Shown: positions 15,970-25,522, numbered from the stretch's first letter. The stretch is 64,000 nt of DNA from Caulobacter sp. Root655 (GCF_001427665.1 NZ_LMHC01000022.1:27090-91089), one strand, 5' to 3'. The notes: generated by a model not told the origin, from the letters alone. Numbers and translations are program-made.

Positions 15970-17919
15970 TTAAAGCGCCACCCGCACCCCCACCCGCACG
16001 ATCCTCGGCGCGGCGTATCCCGCCACGCCGTCCGCCGTCCGCGAGGTCTGGATGTTGGCGTCCAGCAGGTTGTCCCCCGCCACATAGGCCGTCACCAGCG
16101 GCCGCACGCGCCAGTCGAGCCGGGCGTCGAGGCGGTAGGCCGGGTCGAGCATCCGGCTGTTGAGGTCGTCCTCGAACCGCTTGCCCTCATAGGTCAGGTC
16201 GGTCGCCAGGGTCAGCTTGTCGGTCAGCTGTGCCGACAGCCCCGCCGTGGCGCTCCAGATCGGGGCCTGGGCCGGGCGCTTGCCGGTCAATTGCGGGGCG
16301 TCCGAACCGCCATCGACCCGGGCGTCGGTGACCGACAGGGCCGAGGTCAGGGTCACGGCCCCGACCTTACGCTCGGCCCTGCCCTCCAGGCCGACCGCGT
16401 TAATCTCGCCGGCGTTCTGGCGCTGGCGCAGCGTACCGCTCAGGGTGACGTTGGTGATCGGATCCTCGATGCGGTTCCAGAACGCCGTGGCCTCGACCAG
16501 GCCCTTGTCGCCCTTGCGCGAGACGCCCAGTTCGAAGCCCTGCAGCCGCTCGGGCTTCAGGGTGGCGTTGGCTTCGGTGACGTCGTTGCCGACCCGGAAC
16601 GGGCGATGCAGTTCGTTCAGCGAGGCCGGCCGGAAGCCGGTGTAGCCGGAGGCGCGCAGGACGACGTCGTTGGCCAGTTCACGCTTCACGCCCAGGCGGC
16701 CGCTGACCACGTCGCCGTCGCGGTCGGCTGGGTGCGCGTCCAGGGTGATCGCCCCGGTCGCCGCGTTGCGCTCGACACGATGGCTGTCGGTGTTCTCCCA
16801 GTGGTCCAGCCGCAGGCCGCCGGCCACCAGCCACGGGCCCGTCGTCCAGGAGCCGTCGGCATGGGCCCCGACCACCGAGGTCTGGCCGCCGGCGACACGG
16901 TAGGCATTGAGGACGCCCAGTCGATAGAGCCGCTCGCGTTCCTCGCCGTCGTTGAAGCGTGCGTCCGCCCCCAGCTCCCACTCCAACCCGCCGACCTTGC
17001 GACGCAAGGCGACGTTCGCGCCCTTGCCCGTGGCCGGGGTCTTGTCCTGGCTGTTGGCCAGGGTGGTGGTGGAACGGTCGGCCGCCACCGCGACCGAGGT
17101 GTTGAACAGGTCGCTGGTCCGCCGCCAGGCCTGCAACCGCCAGCCCAGGGCCGCGCCGCGCGGGGCCTTGACCAGGGTGGCGCTGAACACGTTGCCCGAG
17201 GCGTTGGCCCGCGCCCCGGCCAGGCCGGCGCCGCGATCCTCTTCGAAGAAGCCGCCGCGCAGCGACAGCAGGCCCAAGGTCGTGGCCATGTCGACGCGGC
17301 CGGCGATGCTCTTGGCCTCCAGGTCGGTCCGGGTGTCGGCCGCGCCCCGGCGGTCGCCGCGCACCGGCACGTAGCCGTCGGACTTGTCGTAGGACGCCGC
17401 CCCGAAGAACTCGAGCCGTCCCAGGGTCGAGACCGCCGCCGCCGAGGCGCGCTGGCTGCCCAGCTCGCCGGCCGAGACGTCGGCGGCTATGCCCGAGTCC
17501 CGTTCCCGAAGACCGATGACCCCGGTCAGGGCGCCGGCGCCGTAGGGGCCGGCGCCGGCCCCGCGCACGATGTCGATCCCGGTCAGGGATTCCGGCGCCA
17601 GTTGCGACCAGATCACCCAGCCGCCGAACGGGTCGTTGAGCGGCACGCCGTCCAGGGTCACCAGGGTCCGTCCCGCGCCCGAGGGAGCGATGGCCCGCAG
17701 GCTGATCCCCTGGGTGGTCGGGTTGGCCGACAGGCTGGAGGTGCGGCGAAACAGCGAGACGCCGGGCGTCTGGGCCACCGCCTCGTCCACCCGCTGGCTG
17801 CGGACCAGGTCGCCCTCGCTCAGGTGAACCACCGAGAACGCCGCCTCGGCCGCCGAGGGCGGCAGGCGCGCTGCGGTGACGATCACCTGTTCGACGGGAG
17901 GGGGCTGGTCGAAGGGCAT
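15970..17919 (-). CDS. TonB-dependent outer membrane receptor
   Basis: 649 residues. The N-terminal part reads as a TonB box and plug (VEQVIVTAARLPPSAAEAAF, VDEAVAQTPGVSLF, LVTLDGVPLNDPFGGWVIW, IDIVRGAGAGPYGAGALTG), followed by a 22-strand-type barrel ending in an aromatic-poor IVRVGVRVAL. The BtuB-like size and plug suggest uptake of a small chelate or vitamin, but no riboswitch or iron box was recognised upstream. Oddly, the only usable start (ATG at 17919) leaves no signal peptide, and the upstream in-frame extension to 18003 has no start codon. The real N-terminus may use an unusual start or be frameshifted. Confidence 0.85.
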   Translation of the reverse strand: MPFDQPPPVEQVIVTAARLPPSAAEAAFSVVHLSEGDLVRSQRVDEAVAQTPGVSLFRRTSSLSANPTTQGISLRAIAPSGAGRTLVTLDGVPLNDPFGGWVIWSQLAPESLTGIDIVRGAGAGPYGAGALTGVIGLRERDSGIAADVSAGELGSQRASAAAVSTLGRLEFFGAASYDKSDGYVPVRGDRRGAADTRTDLEAKSIAGRVDMATTLGLLSLRGGFFEEDRGAGLAGARANASGNVFSATLVKAPRGAALGWRLQAWRRTSDLFNTSVAVAADRSTTTLANSQDKTPATGKGANVALRRKVGGLEWELGADARFNDGEERERLYRLGVLNAYRVAGGQTSVVGAHADGSWTTGPWLVAGGLRLDHWENTDSHRVERNAATGAITLDAHPADRDGDVVSGRLGVKRELANDVVLRASGYTGFRPASLNELHRPFRVGNDVTEANATLKPERLQGFELGVSRKGDKGLVEATAFWNRIEDPITNVTLSGTLRQRQNAGEINAVGLEGRAERKVGAVTLTSALSVTDARVDGGSDAPQLTGKRPAQAPIWSATAGLSAQLTDKLTLATDLTYEGKRFEDDLNSRMLDPAYRLDARLDWRVRPLVTAYVAGDNLLDANIQTSRTADGVAGYAAPRIVRVGVRVAL

Positions 17920-18069
17920 GGAAGTCCTCGCGTGGGGAGCGCCGGCGATGACTAGACCGGTTCGCGCGGCCGGAGAACGGCGCGCGTCGCCTGTTCCATG
18001 ATTTTACGCCGCCCGCACAACAAGACCTATATTTCCAAGGGATCGCGCCCTGCCTCCCACGAAATTCCC

Positions 18070-19371
18070 TCAAACGTCCTTCTTCGACAGGTATTCCGCC
18101 ACGTCGATCTCCTTCTCCCAGCGCGCGACGGCCGTGGCGATCGACAGGTCGCAGGTGACGTTGGGCACGGTGCGGATCATGTCGAGGATGCGGTCGAAGG
18201 GCAGAATGAAACCGACGATGATCGCCGTCTGCTCGGCCCCGATACCGATCGAGGCCAGCACCGCGGCCAGCACGAACAGCGAACCCGAGGGCACCGGCGC
18301 CACGCCCATGGCGACGATGGTGGTGGTCAGGGCGACCAGCAGGTAGTCGGTCAGGGTCAGGGGCACGCCGAACGCCTGGGCGGCGAACATGGTCAGCATG
18401 GCCACGTACATCGCCGTGCCGTCCATGCCGATGGTCGCCCCCAGGGGCAGGACGGTCGACGAGATCGACGGCTTGATGCCCAAATTCTCCTCGGCCACCC
18501 GGATCGCCACGGGCAGGGTCGCCGAGCTGGACGAGGTGGAGAAACCCACCAGAATGGCGTCCATGCAGCCGCGATAGAAAGGGATCAGCGGCAACCAGGC
18601 CAGCAGCCGCACCACCAGGCCATGGGTGACCAGGGTCTGGATGATCGCCCCGATCAGTACGCAGACCGCCAGCTGGGCGACATTGACGAAGGTGGCCGGA
18701 CCGTTGGTCCCCATCACCACCGCGATCAGGGCGAACACTCCGAACGGGGCGACCTCCATGACGAAGCCGACGATGCGCAGCATGACTTCGGTGCCCGAGG
18801 CCAGGAGCTTGGCCACCGGTTCGCCGTCCTTGCCGGCGACGATCACCCCGGCCCCGACCAGCATGGCGAAGAAGATGATCGCCAGGGTCTCGCCCTCGGC
18901 GATGGCCTTGATCGGGTTCAGCGGCACGATGCCGATGAACAGCTCGCCCACCGCCTTGGGTGGGTTGACCGCCTGGGGGGCGACGTTCTGCAGGTTGGCG
19001 CCGATCCCCGGAGCCATCAGCGTGGCCAGGGTCAGGCCGATGCTCACCGCCACCAGGGTGGTCAGCACATACATGGCGATGGTCTTGACGCCGATGCTGC
19101 CCAGCCGCCGGGCGTCGCCCAGTTGAGCCACGCCCGAGGCGATGATCATGAACACCAGCGGCGCGACGATCATCCGGATCAACCGCACGAAGATGTCGCC
19201 GATCCACTTGATGCTGGTCGCCCCCTCGCCCCAGAAGTAGCCGACCACGGCGCCCAGCACGAGGGCGGCCAGGATCCGCCGCCACAGCGGGATGCCGAAC
19301 CAGAAGTCCAGCGGGCCCTTGGGTCGGCGCGTCTCTTCGAGCGGCGGGGTGTCGGCGACGATCTCGGTCAT
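18070..19371 (-). CDS. Dicarboxylate/amino acid:cation symporter (DAACS, GltP/DctA type)
   Basis: 433 residues. Eight membrane helices and two re-entrant hairpins are expected. Family signatures are visible: the serine-rich hairpin STSSSSATLP, the substrate/cation motif LGATIGMDGTAMY, and GVAPVPSGSLFVLAAVL before helix 8. It should import C4-dicarboxylates or acidic amino acids with H+ or Na+ across the inner membrane. It ends about 150 bases upstream of the TonB receptor gene on the same strand; the two may or may not be co-transcribed. Confidence 0.92.
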   Translation of the reverse strand: MTEIVADTPPLEETRRPKGPLDFWFGIPLWRRILAALVLGAVVGYFWGEGATSIKWIGDIFVRLIRMIVAPLVFMIIASGVAQLGDARRLGSIGVKTIAMYVLTTLVAVSIGLTLATLMAPGIGANLQNVAPQAVNPPKAVGELFIGIVPLNPIKAIAEGETLAIIFFAMLVGAGVIVAGKDGEPVAKLLASGTEVMLRIVGFVMEVAPFGVFALIAVVMGTNGPATFVNVAQLAVCVLIGAIIQTLVTHGLVVRLLAWLPLIPFYRGCMDAILVGFSTSSSSATLPVAIRVAEENLGIKPSISSTVLPLGATIGMDGTAMYVAMLTMFAAQAFGVPLTLTDYLLVALTTTIVAMGVAPVPSGSLFVLAAVLASIGIGAEQTAIIVGFILPFDRILDMIRTVPNVTCDLSIATAVARWEKEIDVAEYLSKKDV

Positions 19372-19487
19372 GCGACGGTTCCGGTGTCGATGCCGCCCAC
19401 AGCATGCCCAGACGGCGCCGAGGTCAAGGCGCCGTCACGCCGTCCCTGGGAGCCGTGGGCAGTTGGCCGGTTTGGGATGGAAGCGCC

Positions 19488-19595
19488 GTGCGTCCTTCGA
19501 GGCCCTCCTCTGGAGGGCGCCTCAGGATGAGGAATTCAGCCATTACGCTCCTCATCCTGAGGTGCGTAGCGTAGCGAAGCCTCGAAGGACGCAGA
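19488..19595. repeat. Palindromic intergenic repeat, GTGCGTCCTTCGAGG family
   Basis: Second copy of the element at 7704-7812, identical over most of both arms (GTGCGTCCTTCGAGGCCCTC; GTGCGTAGCGTAGCGAAGCC). Only the central loop differs strongly. It lies between the symporter start and the racemase stop, both on the minus strand, about 40 bases from the latter. Confidence 0.85.
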
Positions 19596-19639
19596 GCGCT
19601 CGCCGAAAACGGCCTTCAAGGTTTACCGTCACGCCGCCC

Positions 19640-20653
19640 CTAGAGCCACAGCCCCGTCGCCGTGATCCCATCCCCCCAGAACCCCGGCGCCGGCCGGGTC
19701 ATCCGCCCGTCCGCCACCCGCGCCCCGCCCGGGTGATCCACGGCCAGCCACCATGGTCCGTCCAGATCGGCGAACGCGCACGACCCCGCCAGGTGCAGGG
19801 CCGGAGCGATGGCCAGGGACGAGGCCACCATGCAGCCGACCATCAGGGTGAAGCCGTGGTTGCGGGCCTCCTCCAGCATCAGCAGGGCCTCGCTGAGGCC
19901 TCCCGCCTTGTCGAGCTTGAGGTTCACGGCGCGGTAGCGGCCGCGCAAGGCCGCCAGGTCCCGCGCCACGTGCACCGACTCGTCGGCGCAGATCGGATAG
20001 GGCGGGTCGTAGCCTTCGAGCGCCATGTCCTCGCCGGCCGGCAGGGGCTGCTCGACCAGGGCGATGTTCAGGTCCGACAGGATCGGCTTCAGCCCGTCGA
20101 GAATGGCGAAGTCCCAGCCCTCGTTGGGGTCGACGATCAGCCGGGCGTGAGGCGCGGCCTTGGCGACGGCCAGCAGCCGGGCGGCTGGGCCCTCCGCCGA
20201 CAGCTTGACCTTGATCAGCGGGGCGGCGGCCACGGCCAGGGTCGCGGCGGCCATGGCCTCGGGCGTGTCCAGGCTGACGGTCACGGCGGTGATCAAGGTG
20301 TCGGGAACCGGCAGGGCGGTCAGGGCCTCGACGCTGAGGCCCTCGCGCCGGGCCCGCAGGTCCCAGAGGGCGCAGTCCAGGGCGTTGCGGGCCGCGCCGG
20401 CCGGCAGCAGGGCCAGGGCCTCGTGCGGCGTCGCGCCGTCGCGCAGGGCTTGGGCGGCGGGTTGGAGCTGGGCGATCACGCTGTCGACGGTCTCGTCGTA
20501 GCGGGCGTAGGGCACGCTCTCGCCCCGGCCGATCAGGCCGTCCTCGACGATCTCGACCACCACCACCTCGGCGGCGGTCTTGACCCCGCGCGAGATGCGG
20601 AACGGGGCCTTCAGGCGGTGGCTGACATGGGCGATCGAGACGGTGCGGCGCAT
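19640..20653 (-). CDS. dgcA: Enolase-superfamily racemase/epimerase, DgcA-like
   Basis: 337 residues, the usual length. Belongs to the muconate-lactonizing subgroup: N-terminal capping domain with FRISRGVKTAAEVVVVEI and GRGESVPYARYDET, then a barrel with catalytic Lys in LIKVKLS, metal ligands in IVDPNEGW, VEQPLP and CADES, and the second Lys in NLKLDKAGG. This pattern fits L-Ala-D/L-Glu epimerases and the N-acetyl-D-glutamate racemase DgcA found in alphaproteobacteria; the GESVPYARY region favours DgcA. The usual partner deacylase-like gene dgcN is not next to it, so the exact substrate is uncertain. Cytoplasmic. Confidence 0.8.
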   Translation of the reverse strand: MRRTVSIAHVSHRLKAPFRISRGVKTAAEVVVVEIVEDGLIGRGESVPYARYDETVDSVIAQLQPAAQALRDGATPHEALALLPAGAARNALDCALWDLRARREGLSVEALTALPVPDTLITAVTVSLDTPEAMAAATLAVAAAPLIKVKLSAEGPAARLLAVAKAAPHARLIVDPNEGWDFAILDGLKPILSDLNIALVEQPLPAGEDMALEGYDPPYPICADESVHVARDLAALRGRYRAVNLKLDKAGGLSEALLMLEEARNHGFTLMVGCMVASSLAIAPALHLAGSCAFADLDGPWWLAVDHPGGARVADGRMTRPAPGFWGDGITATGLWL

Positions 20654-20695
20654 GCCAAGCCCATCTCACCGATCAAGCGTTTTGGCGAGACCTGA

Positions 20696-20914
20696 TCAGC
20701 GCCGGAAACGCCGGATCGGCGAGTCGGCGCGGCGTTCGCGGAACACCCGCAGGGCGAGGGTCGGACGCACGACCAGCAGCGCCAGCCAGACCAGCAGCAC
20801 GCCGCCGTAGTTCACGGCGCCAACTAGGCCGGTGGGACGGCCGGGACGCGCCATCCGCCGCGCGGCGGGGCGGAGCGAGGCTTGGAACAGGCTGGGCATG
20901 GCGATGTCGGTCAT
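20696..20914 (-). CDS. Small single-pass membrane protein, unknown
   Basis: 72 residues from the ATG at 20914, which follows a strong GGAGGAAG. A basic N-terminal region (RPAARRMARPGRP) precedes one hydrophobic helix (YGGVLLVWLALLVVRPTLAL) and a very basic tail ending RRFRR. It lies 42 bases upstream of dgcA on the same strand, so it may be co-transcribed. No family recognised. Confidence 0.6.
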   Translation of the reverse strand: MTDIAMPSLFQASLRPAARRMARPGRPTGLVGAVNYGGVLLVWLALLVVRPTLALRVFRERRADSPIRRFRR

Positions 20915-21039
20915 GGGCTTCCTCCGTGGACGTCCCAACCATTGACCCCACCTACGTCAAATCCGGACGTATGGATGTCGCCGCTTCGCACCCATATATC
21001 GCCCTGGGGCGTTCACCCCGCATCCGGAGCCCCACACGC

Positions 21040-21351
21040 ATGAGCCAGCCGATCACCATCACCATTCCCCACCAGCTGGGCGCCGCCGAGGCGCGCCGCC
21101 GCATCGAGGACGGGTTCGGTCAGTTGATCGGCCAGGCGGGCGGCGTCATCAAGGACGTCGAGAAGAGCTGGAATGGCGACGTCCTGAACTTCTCGGCCAA
21201 GGCCATGGGCCAGTCGATCTCCGGCGCCCTGTTCGTGCTGGACCAGTCGGTGCGCATGGACCTGGTCCTGCCCGGCCTGCTGGGCATGATCGCCGGCAAG
21301 ATCACCGGCCAGGTCAAGAAGCAGGGCACGCTGCTGCTGGAGAAGAAGTAG
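21040..21351 (+). CDS. Polyhydroxyalkanoic acid system family protein
   Basis: 103 residues from the ATG at 21040. It starts MSQPITITIPHQLGAAEARR and alternates helix and strand: IEDGFGQLIGQAGGVIKDVE, then WNGDVLNFSAKAMGQSISG, and a Lys-rich end. This matches the PHA_gran_rgn family of small proteins found near polyhydroxyalkanoate or fatty-acid genes in alphaproteobacteria; their biochemical role is not settled. It has its own promoter region, divergent from the small membrane protein gene, and is followed by a palindromic repeat. Confidence 0.75.
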   Translation: MSQPITITIPHQLGAAEARRRIEDGFGQLIGQAGGVIKDVEKSWNGDVLNFSAKAMGQSISGALFVLDQSVRMDLVLPGLLGMIAGKITGQVKKQGTLLLEKK

Positions 21352-21374
21352 GCGCCGCCGCCCACCTCACAGCC

Positions 21375-21469
21375 GTCATCCCCCGACTTGTTCGGGGGAC
21401 CCAAGCCGCGCTGGCCAAGCGCGTTTCTGAAACGCCGCTTGGGTCCCCCGCATAAAGCGGGGGATGACG
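21375..21469. repeat. Palindromic intergenic repeat, GTCATCCCCCGACTTG family
   Basis: Second copy of the 15844-15946 element, with the same outer arms (GTCATCCCCCGACTTGTTCG and CATAAAGCGGGGGATGAC) and inner GGGGGACCCAAGC / GCTTGGGTCCCCC pair, but a different short centre. It lies between two convergent genes. Confidence 0.85.
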
Positions 21470-21485
21470 ACGTTGAGATGGTCGG

Positions 21486-21971
21486 TCAGGACGTCTTCAC
21501 CCGCCGCGCCGGCGCATTCCTGGCCGGCGGGCGCTTGACCGGGGAGCGCTTGGTCCGGGGCGAGGCCCTGGATTTGGTCCGGGCTTCCCGCTCGGCGCTG
21601 ACCTTGTCGAGCCGGTCCTGGGCGACCTTGGCGTGCTCGGCGCAGCGGGCATGCATCGCCGCCAGTTCCTTTTCCGTCAGCTTCTCGATGCCGATGAACT
21701 GGTTTTCGGCGTCCGAGGTCAGGATCAGCTCGTCCAGCTTGGTCTGCACCGCTTCGCCGTCGCGATTCTGGGTGTTCTGGATCAGGAACACCATCAGGAA
21801 GGTGATGATGGTCGTGCCGGTGTTGATCACCAGTTGCCAGCTCTGCGAGAATTTGAAGATCGGCCCCGTGACGGCCCAGGTCACGACCAGCAGCACGCAG
21901 AGGATGAAGGCCGGCGGGCTGCCGGTGACGCGCGCGGTGGCGTTGGCGAACCTGGCGAAAAGCTTGTCCAT
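21486..21971 (-). CDS. Low-affinity iron permease family protein
   Basis: 161 residues from the ATG at 21971 (MDKLFARFANATARVTG). Two membrane helices (about 14-35, 45-65) flank PIFKFSQSWQLVINTGTTII. The second runs into TFLMVFLIQNTQNRDGEAVQ, the hallmark of the Iron_permease/Fet4-like family. A cytoplasmic helical stretch and a basic tail (SPVKRPPARNAPARRVKTS) follow. Bacterial members are small and their transport activity is unproven; they may be regulators or channels rather than iron carriers. Confidence 0.82.
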   Translation of the reverse strand: MDKLFARFANATARVTGSPPAFILCVLLVVTWAVTGPIFKFSQSWQLVINTGTTIITFLMVFLIQNTQNRDGEAVQTKLDELILTSDAENQFIGIEKLTEKELAAMHARCAEHAKVAQDRLDKVSAEREARTKSRASPRTKRSPVKRPPARNAPARRVKTS

Positions 21972-22083
21972 GAAGACTCCTTCGCCGCACACAACGCCCT
22001 GACGCCCCCCTCGGTTCGCTCCGCACGCCCCTTTCGCACGCCCTTTTTGGCGTCCTTGCCGGTCCTCACGCGTTAGGGAGGGG

Positions 22084-23346
22084 ATGTTCGATCCCTACCT
22101 GCTCTTCCTGCTCGGCCTGGGCGTGGTCGTGCTGCTGGTGGCCTGGCTGCCGATGGCGTTGAGCCGGTTGCCGCTATCGCTGGCCATTCTCTGCGTGCTG
22201 ATCGGCGTGGTCGCGTTCCACGGCGGCGCCCTGTCCTTCCGCCCCGACCCCGTGCGGTTCTCCACCCTCACCGAGCGCCTGACCGAGATCGTGGTCATCG
22301 TCTCGCTGATGGGGGCGGGACTGAAGATCGACCGGCGGCTGGGCTGGCGGCGCTGGAGCTCGGCCTGGCGGCTGATCGCCGTCACCATGCCGTTGAGCAT
22401 CCTGGCCGTGACCCTGATGGGCGTGCACGGCCTGGGCCTGGGCCTGGCGTCGGCCCTGCTGCTGGGCGCGGCCCTGGCCCCCACCGACCCGGTGCTGGCC
22501 TCGGACGTCCAGGTCGGGCCGCCGAGAGCCGGCGACCATGGCGAGACGCGGTTCGCCCTGACCGCCGAGGCGGGGCTGAACGACGGCTTCGCCTTCCCCT
22601 TCGTCCATCTGGCCGTGGCCGTCGCCGTGGCCGGCGGGACCGCGAACGGCGGCCTGCTGACCCACTGGCTGGGCGTCGACGTGCTGTGGCGGGTGGCGGC
22701 CGGGATAGGGGTCGGCTGGGCGGTCGGCCGGGTCCTGGGCTGGGCGACCTTCAAGGCCCCGCACGCCCGGATATCCGGCACCGGCGACGGCCTGGTGGCG
22801 CTGGGGGCGACCCTGATCGCCTATGGCGTCGCCGAGGCGGCCCACGGCTACGGCTTCCTGGCGGTGTTCGTCTCGGCCCTGGCCCTGCGCGAGACCGAGC
22901 GCGACCACGCCTTCCACGAAGCCATGCACGACTTCGCCGAACAGGTGGAGCACCTGCTGATGATGCTGGTCCTGGTGCTGCTGGGCGGGGCGGTGGCCGG
23001 CGGCTTGCTGGACTCCCTGACCTGGAGGGAAATCGCCTTCGGGCTTGTTCTTGTTTTCGTTGTCCGGCCGCTGGCCGGTTGGATCGGCCTGATCGGCGCG
23101 CCCCACTCCCGGCGCGAGCGGGCGCTGGTCGCCTTCTTCGGCATCCGCGGGATCGGTTCGTTCTACTACCTGGCCTATGGCCTCAATCACGGCGAGTTCC
23201 ACAACTGGGGCCGGCTGTGGGCGATCACCGGCTTCGTGGTGCTGTGCTCGATCCTGGTCCATGGCGTGACCGCCACGCCCCTGATGGCCAGAATCGACGC
23301 CTGGAGAAGCCGGGCCGACGCCTTCAGGGACAAATCGCAACCCTGA
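22084..23346 (+). CDS. Cation:proton antiporter, CPA1/NhaP type
   Basis: 420 residues with about twelve membrane helices. Motifs of the CPA1 branch are present: ALAPTDPVLASDVQVG (discontinuous helix), AEAGLNDGFAFPFV (the Asn-Asp pair of electroneutral exchangers), and RGIGSFYYLAYGLNHG late in the protein. It should exchange Na+ or K+ for H+ across the inner membrane. There is no cytoplasmic regulatory tail. The purine run AGGGAGGGG abuts the ATG, which is closer than usual; no better start is visible. Confidence 0.88.
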   Translation: MFDPYLLFLLGLGVVVLLVAWLPMALSRLPLSLAILCVLIGVVAFHGGALSFRPDPVRFSTLTERLTEIVVIVSLMGAGLKIDRRLGWRRWSSAWRLIAVTMPLSILAVTLMGVHGLGLGLASALLLGAALAPTDPVLASDVQVGPPRAGDHGETRFALTAEAGLNDGFAFPFVHLAVAVAVAGGTANGGLLTHWLGVDVLWRVAAGIGVGWAVGRVLGWATFKAPHARISGTGDGLVALGATLIAYGVAEAAHGYGFLAVFVSALALRETERDHAFHEAMHDFAEQVEHLLMMLVLVLLGGAVAGGLLDSLTWREIAFGLVLVFVVRPLAGWIGLIGAPHSRRERALVAFFGIRGIGSFYYLAYGLNHGEFHNWGRLWAITGFVVLCSILVHGVTATPLMARIDAWRSRADAFRDKSQP

Positions 23347-23455
23347 CGTGATTGCTCTCGGCTTAAGGATGCGGCAAAGCGTCACAGCGTTGAATACCGA
23401 AGAAACTCAACTCGATAGTTCGGCGTATTCCACCCGTCCGGGGAACGGGATCAGC

Positions 23456-25519
23456 ATGCAGGCCAACGTCGCCCATCAGGAGCAACGGCGACAGGACAGG
23501 CTCCTGATCGTTCTGGCCGTGTCGCTGGTGGCCAGCCAGGCGTTCAGCGATTTCCTGACCCGCAACGCCGAAGGCATCGCCACCCTGTGGCCGTCGAACG
23601 CCCTGCTGGCGGCCGGCCTGCTGGTGCTGGACCGCCCGCGCCGCATCGCCCTGACCTTCGTGGCCGTGCTGACCCACGTGACGATCGACCTGCTGGTCGG
23701 CGACAGCCTCGGTCGCGTCGTCCTCTACACCACCGTCGATATCGGCGAGGCCTTCCTGGTCTGGGCCGTGACCCGGCGCTTCTTCGGCGGTCCCCCGCGC
23801 GTGCGGACCATGCGGCAGCTGGCCCTGCTGACCACCCTGACCGCGCCGGTCACCTTCGTGATGGCCCTGGTCTGCGCGGCGGTGCTGGCCCTGGCCTACG
23901 GCCAGACCTTCGTGACGGTGCTGGCGGACTGGTTCCTGTGCGGCGTGCTGGGCATGTCGATCGTGCTGCCCGCCGTGCTGGTGCTGCTGGACGGCGAGCA
24001 CCGCCGCGCCTTCCAGCGCAAGCTGAGCGAACGGCTCAGCCTCTACGCCCTGATCGCGGCGCTGACGACGACCGTCTTCTACGCCAAGGGCGTGCCCCTG
24101 CCCTTCCTGCTGTTTCCCGTCGCCCTGCTGACGACCTTCCGGCTGGGTCCGCGCGGCGCGGCCCAGGCCTCGATGATCGTCGCCTGCGTCGCCATCCCGC
24201 TGACGGTGCAAGGCCTGTGGACCGACCAGATCGACACCAGCTGGCCACAGGCTCAGCAGAACCGGATCGTGCAGAGCTTCGTCGGCGTGCTGTTCGTCAC
24301 CACCCTGGCGGCCGGCCTGGCCCTGGCCCAGCAGGAACGGCTGCGCCGCCTGCTGGTGCGCCGCGAGCAGCTGAGCCGCGCCGCCCGGGCCCGCGCCCTG
24401 GCCGCCAGCGAGGCCAAGACCGAGTTCCTGGCCACCATGAGCCACGAGATCCGCACGCCGTTGAACAGCGTGCTCGGCTTCTCCCAATTGCTGGCCGAAC
24501 GGGCGGACCTGCCGCCCGACGCCCACCGGCAACTGGGCCTGATCGACACCGCCGGCAAGGCGCTGCTGACCGTGGTCAACGACATCCTCGACTTCTCGCG
24601 GGTCGAGGCCGGCCAGGTGGAGCTGCTGTTCCAGCCGACCTCGGCGGCGGCGGTGCTGCATGACGCGGTCGGCATCATCCGCTCCGAGGCGCAGGCCCGG
24701 AGCCTGACGATCGAGGTCGAGGTCAACGACCCGGTCGGCGGGCTGCACGACCTGGACGGCCTGCGGCTGCGCCAGGTGCTGCTGCACCTGCTGGGCAACG
24801 CCGTGAAGTTCACCGAGGTCGGGCGGATCCGCGCCTGCCTGACCGTCGAGCCCGGCGACATCGAAGACCGGCTGCGGTTCGAGATCGTCGACAGCGGGCT
24901 CGGCATCGCCCTCGAGCGGCAGGGCCGGCTGTTCCAGCGCTTCAGCCAGGTCGAGGGCTCGGCCAGCCGCCCCCATGGCGGAGCGGGCCTGGGACTGGCG
25001 ATCAGCAAGGCGCTGGTCGACCTGATGGGCGGCAGGATCGGCGTCGACAGCGCCCCGGGCCACGGCTCGGCCTTCTGGATCGAACTGGGCGCCCCCCAGG
25101 TCGAGGCCTATGACACCGGCGAACCCAGGCCGGCCGCCGAGCCGGGCGCGGCGCGCATCCTGCTGGTCGACGACCATCCGATGAACCGCGAGATCGGCAT
25201 GGCGCTGCTGACCCTGGTCGGCTGCCGGGTCGAGACCGCCGAAAACGGCCGTCAGGCCGTCGAGATGGCCAGTCGCGGCGGCTTCGACATCATCCTGATG
25301 GACATCCACATGCCGGAGATGGACGGCCTGGCCGCCACCCGGGCCATCCGGGCCTTCGGAAACGGGGCCGGCGAGATCCCGATCATCGCCATGAGCGCCG
25401 ACGCCCTGCCCCAGCAGGTCGAGCGCTGCTACGCCGCCGGCATGGTCGACCACGTGGCCAAGCCGGTGCAGCGGGAGGTGCTCTACGCCAAGGTCAGCCG
25501 TTGGCTGGCGCGGAAGTAG
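23456..25519 (+). CDS. MASE1-domain hybrid sensor histidine kinase
   Basis: 687 residues from the ATG at 23456; the frame is open upstream (to 23348) but that part looks non-coding. A MASE1-type membrane sensor fills residues 15-290 (about eight helices, with the signature LWPSNALLAAGLLV). Then come HisKA (SHEIRTPLNSVLGFSQLL, phospho-acceptor His330), HATPase_c (LLGNAVKFTE, DSGLGI, GGAGLGLAIS) and a C-terminal receiver with Asp616 in DIILMDIHMPEMDG. It has no PAS domain. The input is unknown. No response regulator gene is adjacent, so the receiver may relay to a phosphotransfer protein elsewhere. Confidence 0.9.
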   Translation: MQANVAHQEQRRQDRLLIVLAVSLVASQAFSDFLTRNAEGIATLWPSNALLAAGLLVLDRPRRIALTFVAVLTHVTIDLLVGDSLGRVVLYTTVDIGEAFLVWAVTRRFFGGPPRVRTMRQLALLTTLTAPVTFVMALVCAAVLALAYGQTFVTVLADWFLCGVLGMSIVLPAVLVLLDGEHRRAFQRKLSERLSLYALIAALTTTVFYAKGVPLPFLLFPVALLTTFRLGPRGAAQASMIVACVAIPLTVQGLWTDQIDTSWPQAQQNRIVQSFVGVLFVTTLAAGLALAQQERLRRLLVRREQLSRAARARALAASEAKTEFLATMSHEIRTPLNSVLGFSQLLAERADLPPDAHRQLGLIDTAGKALLTVVNDILDFSRVEAGQVELLFQPTSAAAVLHDAVGIIRSEAQARSLTIEVEVNDPVGGLHDLDGLRLRQVLLHLLGNAVKFTEVGRIRACLTVEPGDIEDRLRFEIVDSGLGIALERQGRLFQRFSQVEGSASRPHGGAGLGLAISKALVDLMGGRIGVDSAPGHGSAFWIELGAPQVEAYDTGEPRPAAEPGAARILLVDDHPMNREIGMALLTLVGCRVETAENGRQAVEMASRGGFDIILMDIHMPEMDGLAATRAIRAFGNGAGEIPIIAMSADALPQQVERCYAAGMVDHVAKPVQREVLYAKVSRWLARK

Positions 25520-25522
25520 AAG

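Noticed and set aside
16679-19405. 908-codon minus-strand open frame across the TonB receptor and symporter genes
   Set aside because: It bridges two recognised genes in the wrong frame and has Arg/Gly low-complexity composition throughout.
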